DNA of 64,000 nucleotides from assembly GCF_900230285.1 (NCBI RefSeq), contig NZ_OCNK01000003.1, positions 682,001 through 746,000 of the forward strand, read 5' to 3'. Shown in pieces: positions 63,402 through 64,000 of the stretch (its first letter is position 1; each line of letters starts with the position of its first letter). This DNA is from Blastococcus haudaquaticus. GTDB lineage: Bacteria > Actinomycetota > Actinomycetes > Mycobacteriales > Geodermatophilaceae. Position numbers and translations under genes: made by a program. Under the pieces are notes generated by a model that did not search any database, had not been told where the DNA came from, and worked only from the letters and a program-made list of their open reading frames with translations.

Positions 63402-63941
63402 TCAGCTCTGGGGGATCGGGAAGACGAGCAGCGAGCTGGACGCCGTCGCCACCGACTTCCCGGCGGCGTCGAGGACCTCGCCCTCGGCGAAGGCCACCCG
63501 CCGGCCCGGCTTGATCACGCGCCCGACCGCGGTGAGGGGCCCGCTGCCCGCGTGCACCGCCCGCAGGTAGTTCACCTTCAGCTCGATCGAGGTGTAGCCG
63601 ACACCGGCGGGCAGCGTCGTGTGCACCGCGCACCCGGCGACGGTGTCGAGCATCGTGCAGACCAGCCCACCGTGGACGACGCCGATCGGGTTGTAGACCG
63701 ACTCGTCGACCTCGCAGGTGAACTCGACGCGGCCCTCCTCGATGTGCGTGATGCCCATCTGCATCAGCATGGCGATCGGCGGAGGCGGCAGGACGCCGTC
63801 CCGGATGGCCTCCATCGTCGCGAGGCCGGTGCGCTCCGATGCTCCGGCCGCGGTGATCAGCGGGTCGTGCCAGGTGACGGTCCGCGAGCGCGGGTCCCCC
63901 CAGCTCTCGGGTGCGGTCGCGGTCGTGGGCTCAGCGGTCAT
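63402..63941 (-). CDS. PaaI-family hotdog thioesterase
   Basis: The 179-aa product of the hotdog fold has MGITHIEEGRVEFTCEVDESVYNPIGVVHGGLVCTMLDTVAG, with the GGL motif and acidic residue of PaaI-type acyl-CoA thioesterases, and SIELKVNYLRAVHAGSGPL. The substrate is unknown. ATG 63941; converges on the GGDEF-EAL gene with 3 bases between. Confidence 0.9.
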   Translation of the reverse strand: MTAEPTTATAPESWGDPRSRTVTWHDPLITAAGASERTGLATMEAIRDGVLPPPPIAMLMQMGITHIEEGRVEFTCEVDESVYNPIGVVHGGLVCTMLDTVAGCAVHTTLPAGVGYTSIELKVNYLRAVHAGSGPLTAVGRVIKPGRRVAFAEGEVLDAAGKSVATASSSLLVFPIPQS

Positions 63942-64000
63942 GCCGTCTAGGTTCGCACATCGAACTCAGGTGCAGAGCTCCCGGTACGACGAAGGACCCA

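Overview
The window is very GC-rich (above 70% by eye) and densely coded. It looks like a chromosomal piece of a motile actinobacterium. Supporting signs are frequent GTG starts, TANNNT -10 boxes next to start codons (leaderless transcription), a mycothiol-dependent-enzyme family member, a DUF222/HNH (13E12-type) protein, the glpX / DUF4245 / xseB-xseA / ispH neighbourhood and a mycobacterial Sdh1-type succinate dehydrogenase. Flagellar genes together with these markers suggest Geodermatophilaceae (Blastococcus, Geodermatophilus, Modestobacter). That placement is inference, because no rRNA gene or species marker is present. I found no tRNA, rRNA, CRISPR array, prophage or insertion sequence.

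Layout. 1-5008: end of a flagellar cluster: flgK (5' cut by the window edge), flgL, fliW, csrA, an unrecognised 158-aa gene and a divergent sigma-70-like gene. 5032-11035: accessory genes: an endonuclease-like DUF559 gene bounded by a 16-bp repeated palindromic element, a secreted beta-propeller, two coupled unknown genes, a membrane-anchored NlpC/P60-VanY fusion and a 63-aa gene. 11174-20641: citrate synthase, a 1393-aa GT2-GT4-GT2-FkbM protein, a NeuD/PglD-like acetyltransferase and a DegT aminotransferase (together a candidate flagellin or surface glycosylation locus), then fumarase. 20848-28778: two envelope-related proteins, fructose-1,6-bisphosphatase II, DUF4245, exonuclease VII, an acidic ispH-linked protein and IspH. 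28785-31993: RmuC and an adaptive-response pair (Ogt, Ada-AlkA).

32073-42612: two export/resistance modules. The first is TetR with a DrrA/DrrB-like ABC exporter and a short UvrA (DrrC-like). The second is an ABC exporter translationally coupled to a histidine kinase and a NarL-type regulator, preceded by a perfect 34-bp palindrome. A DUF222/HNH gene follows. 42629-49820: an ArsR-MFS divergent pair, the GTPase YchF, a flavoprotein, and an ECF41 sigma factor with its carboxymuconolactone-decarboxylase partner behind a matching ECF41 promoter. 49889-63941: a PilZ protein, SelO, PspC, a gamma-carbonic anhydrase, the Sdh1 operon, a luciferase-like oxidase, a small lipoprotein, two tandem MmcQ/YjbR genes, a GGDEF-EAL protein and a hotdog thioesterase.

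How genes work together. FlgK/FlgL join hook to filament, and FliW-CsrA would tie flagellin synthesis to assembly. The sigma-like gene, PilZ protein and GGDEF-EAL enzyme are candidate further control layers for motility. GltA, FumC and Sdh1 supply three TCA-cycle steps. The least described parts are the sigma-like protein with its 158-aa neighbour, the four-module glycosyltransferase, the NlpC/P60-VanY fusion with an altered catalytic residue, and several well-formed operator-like palindromes.
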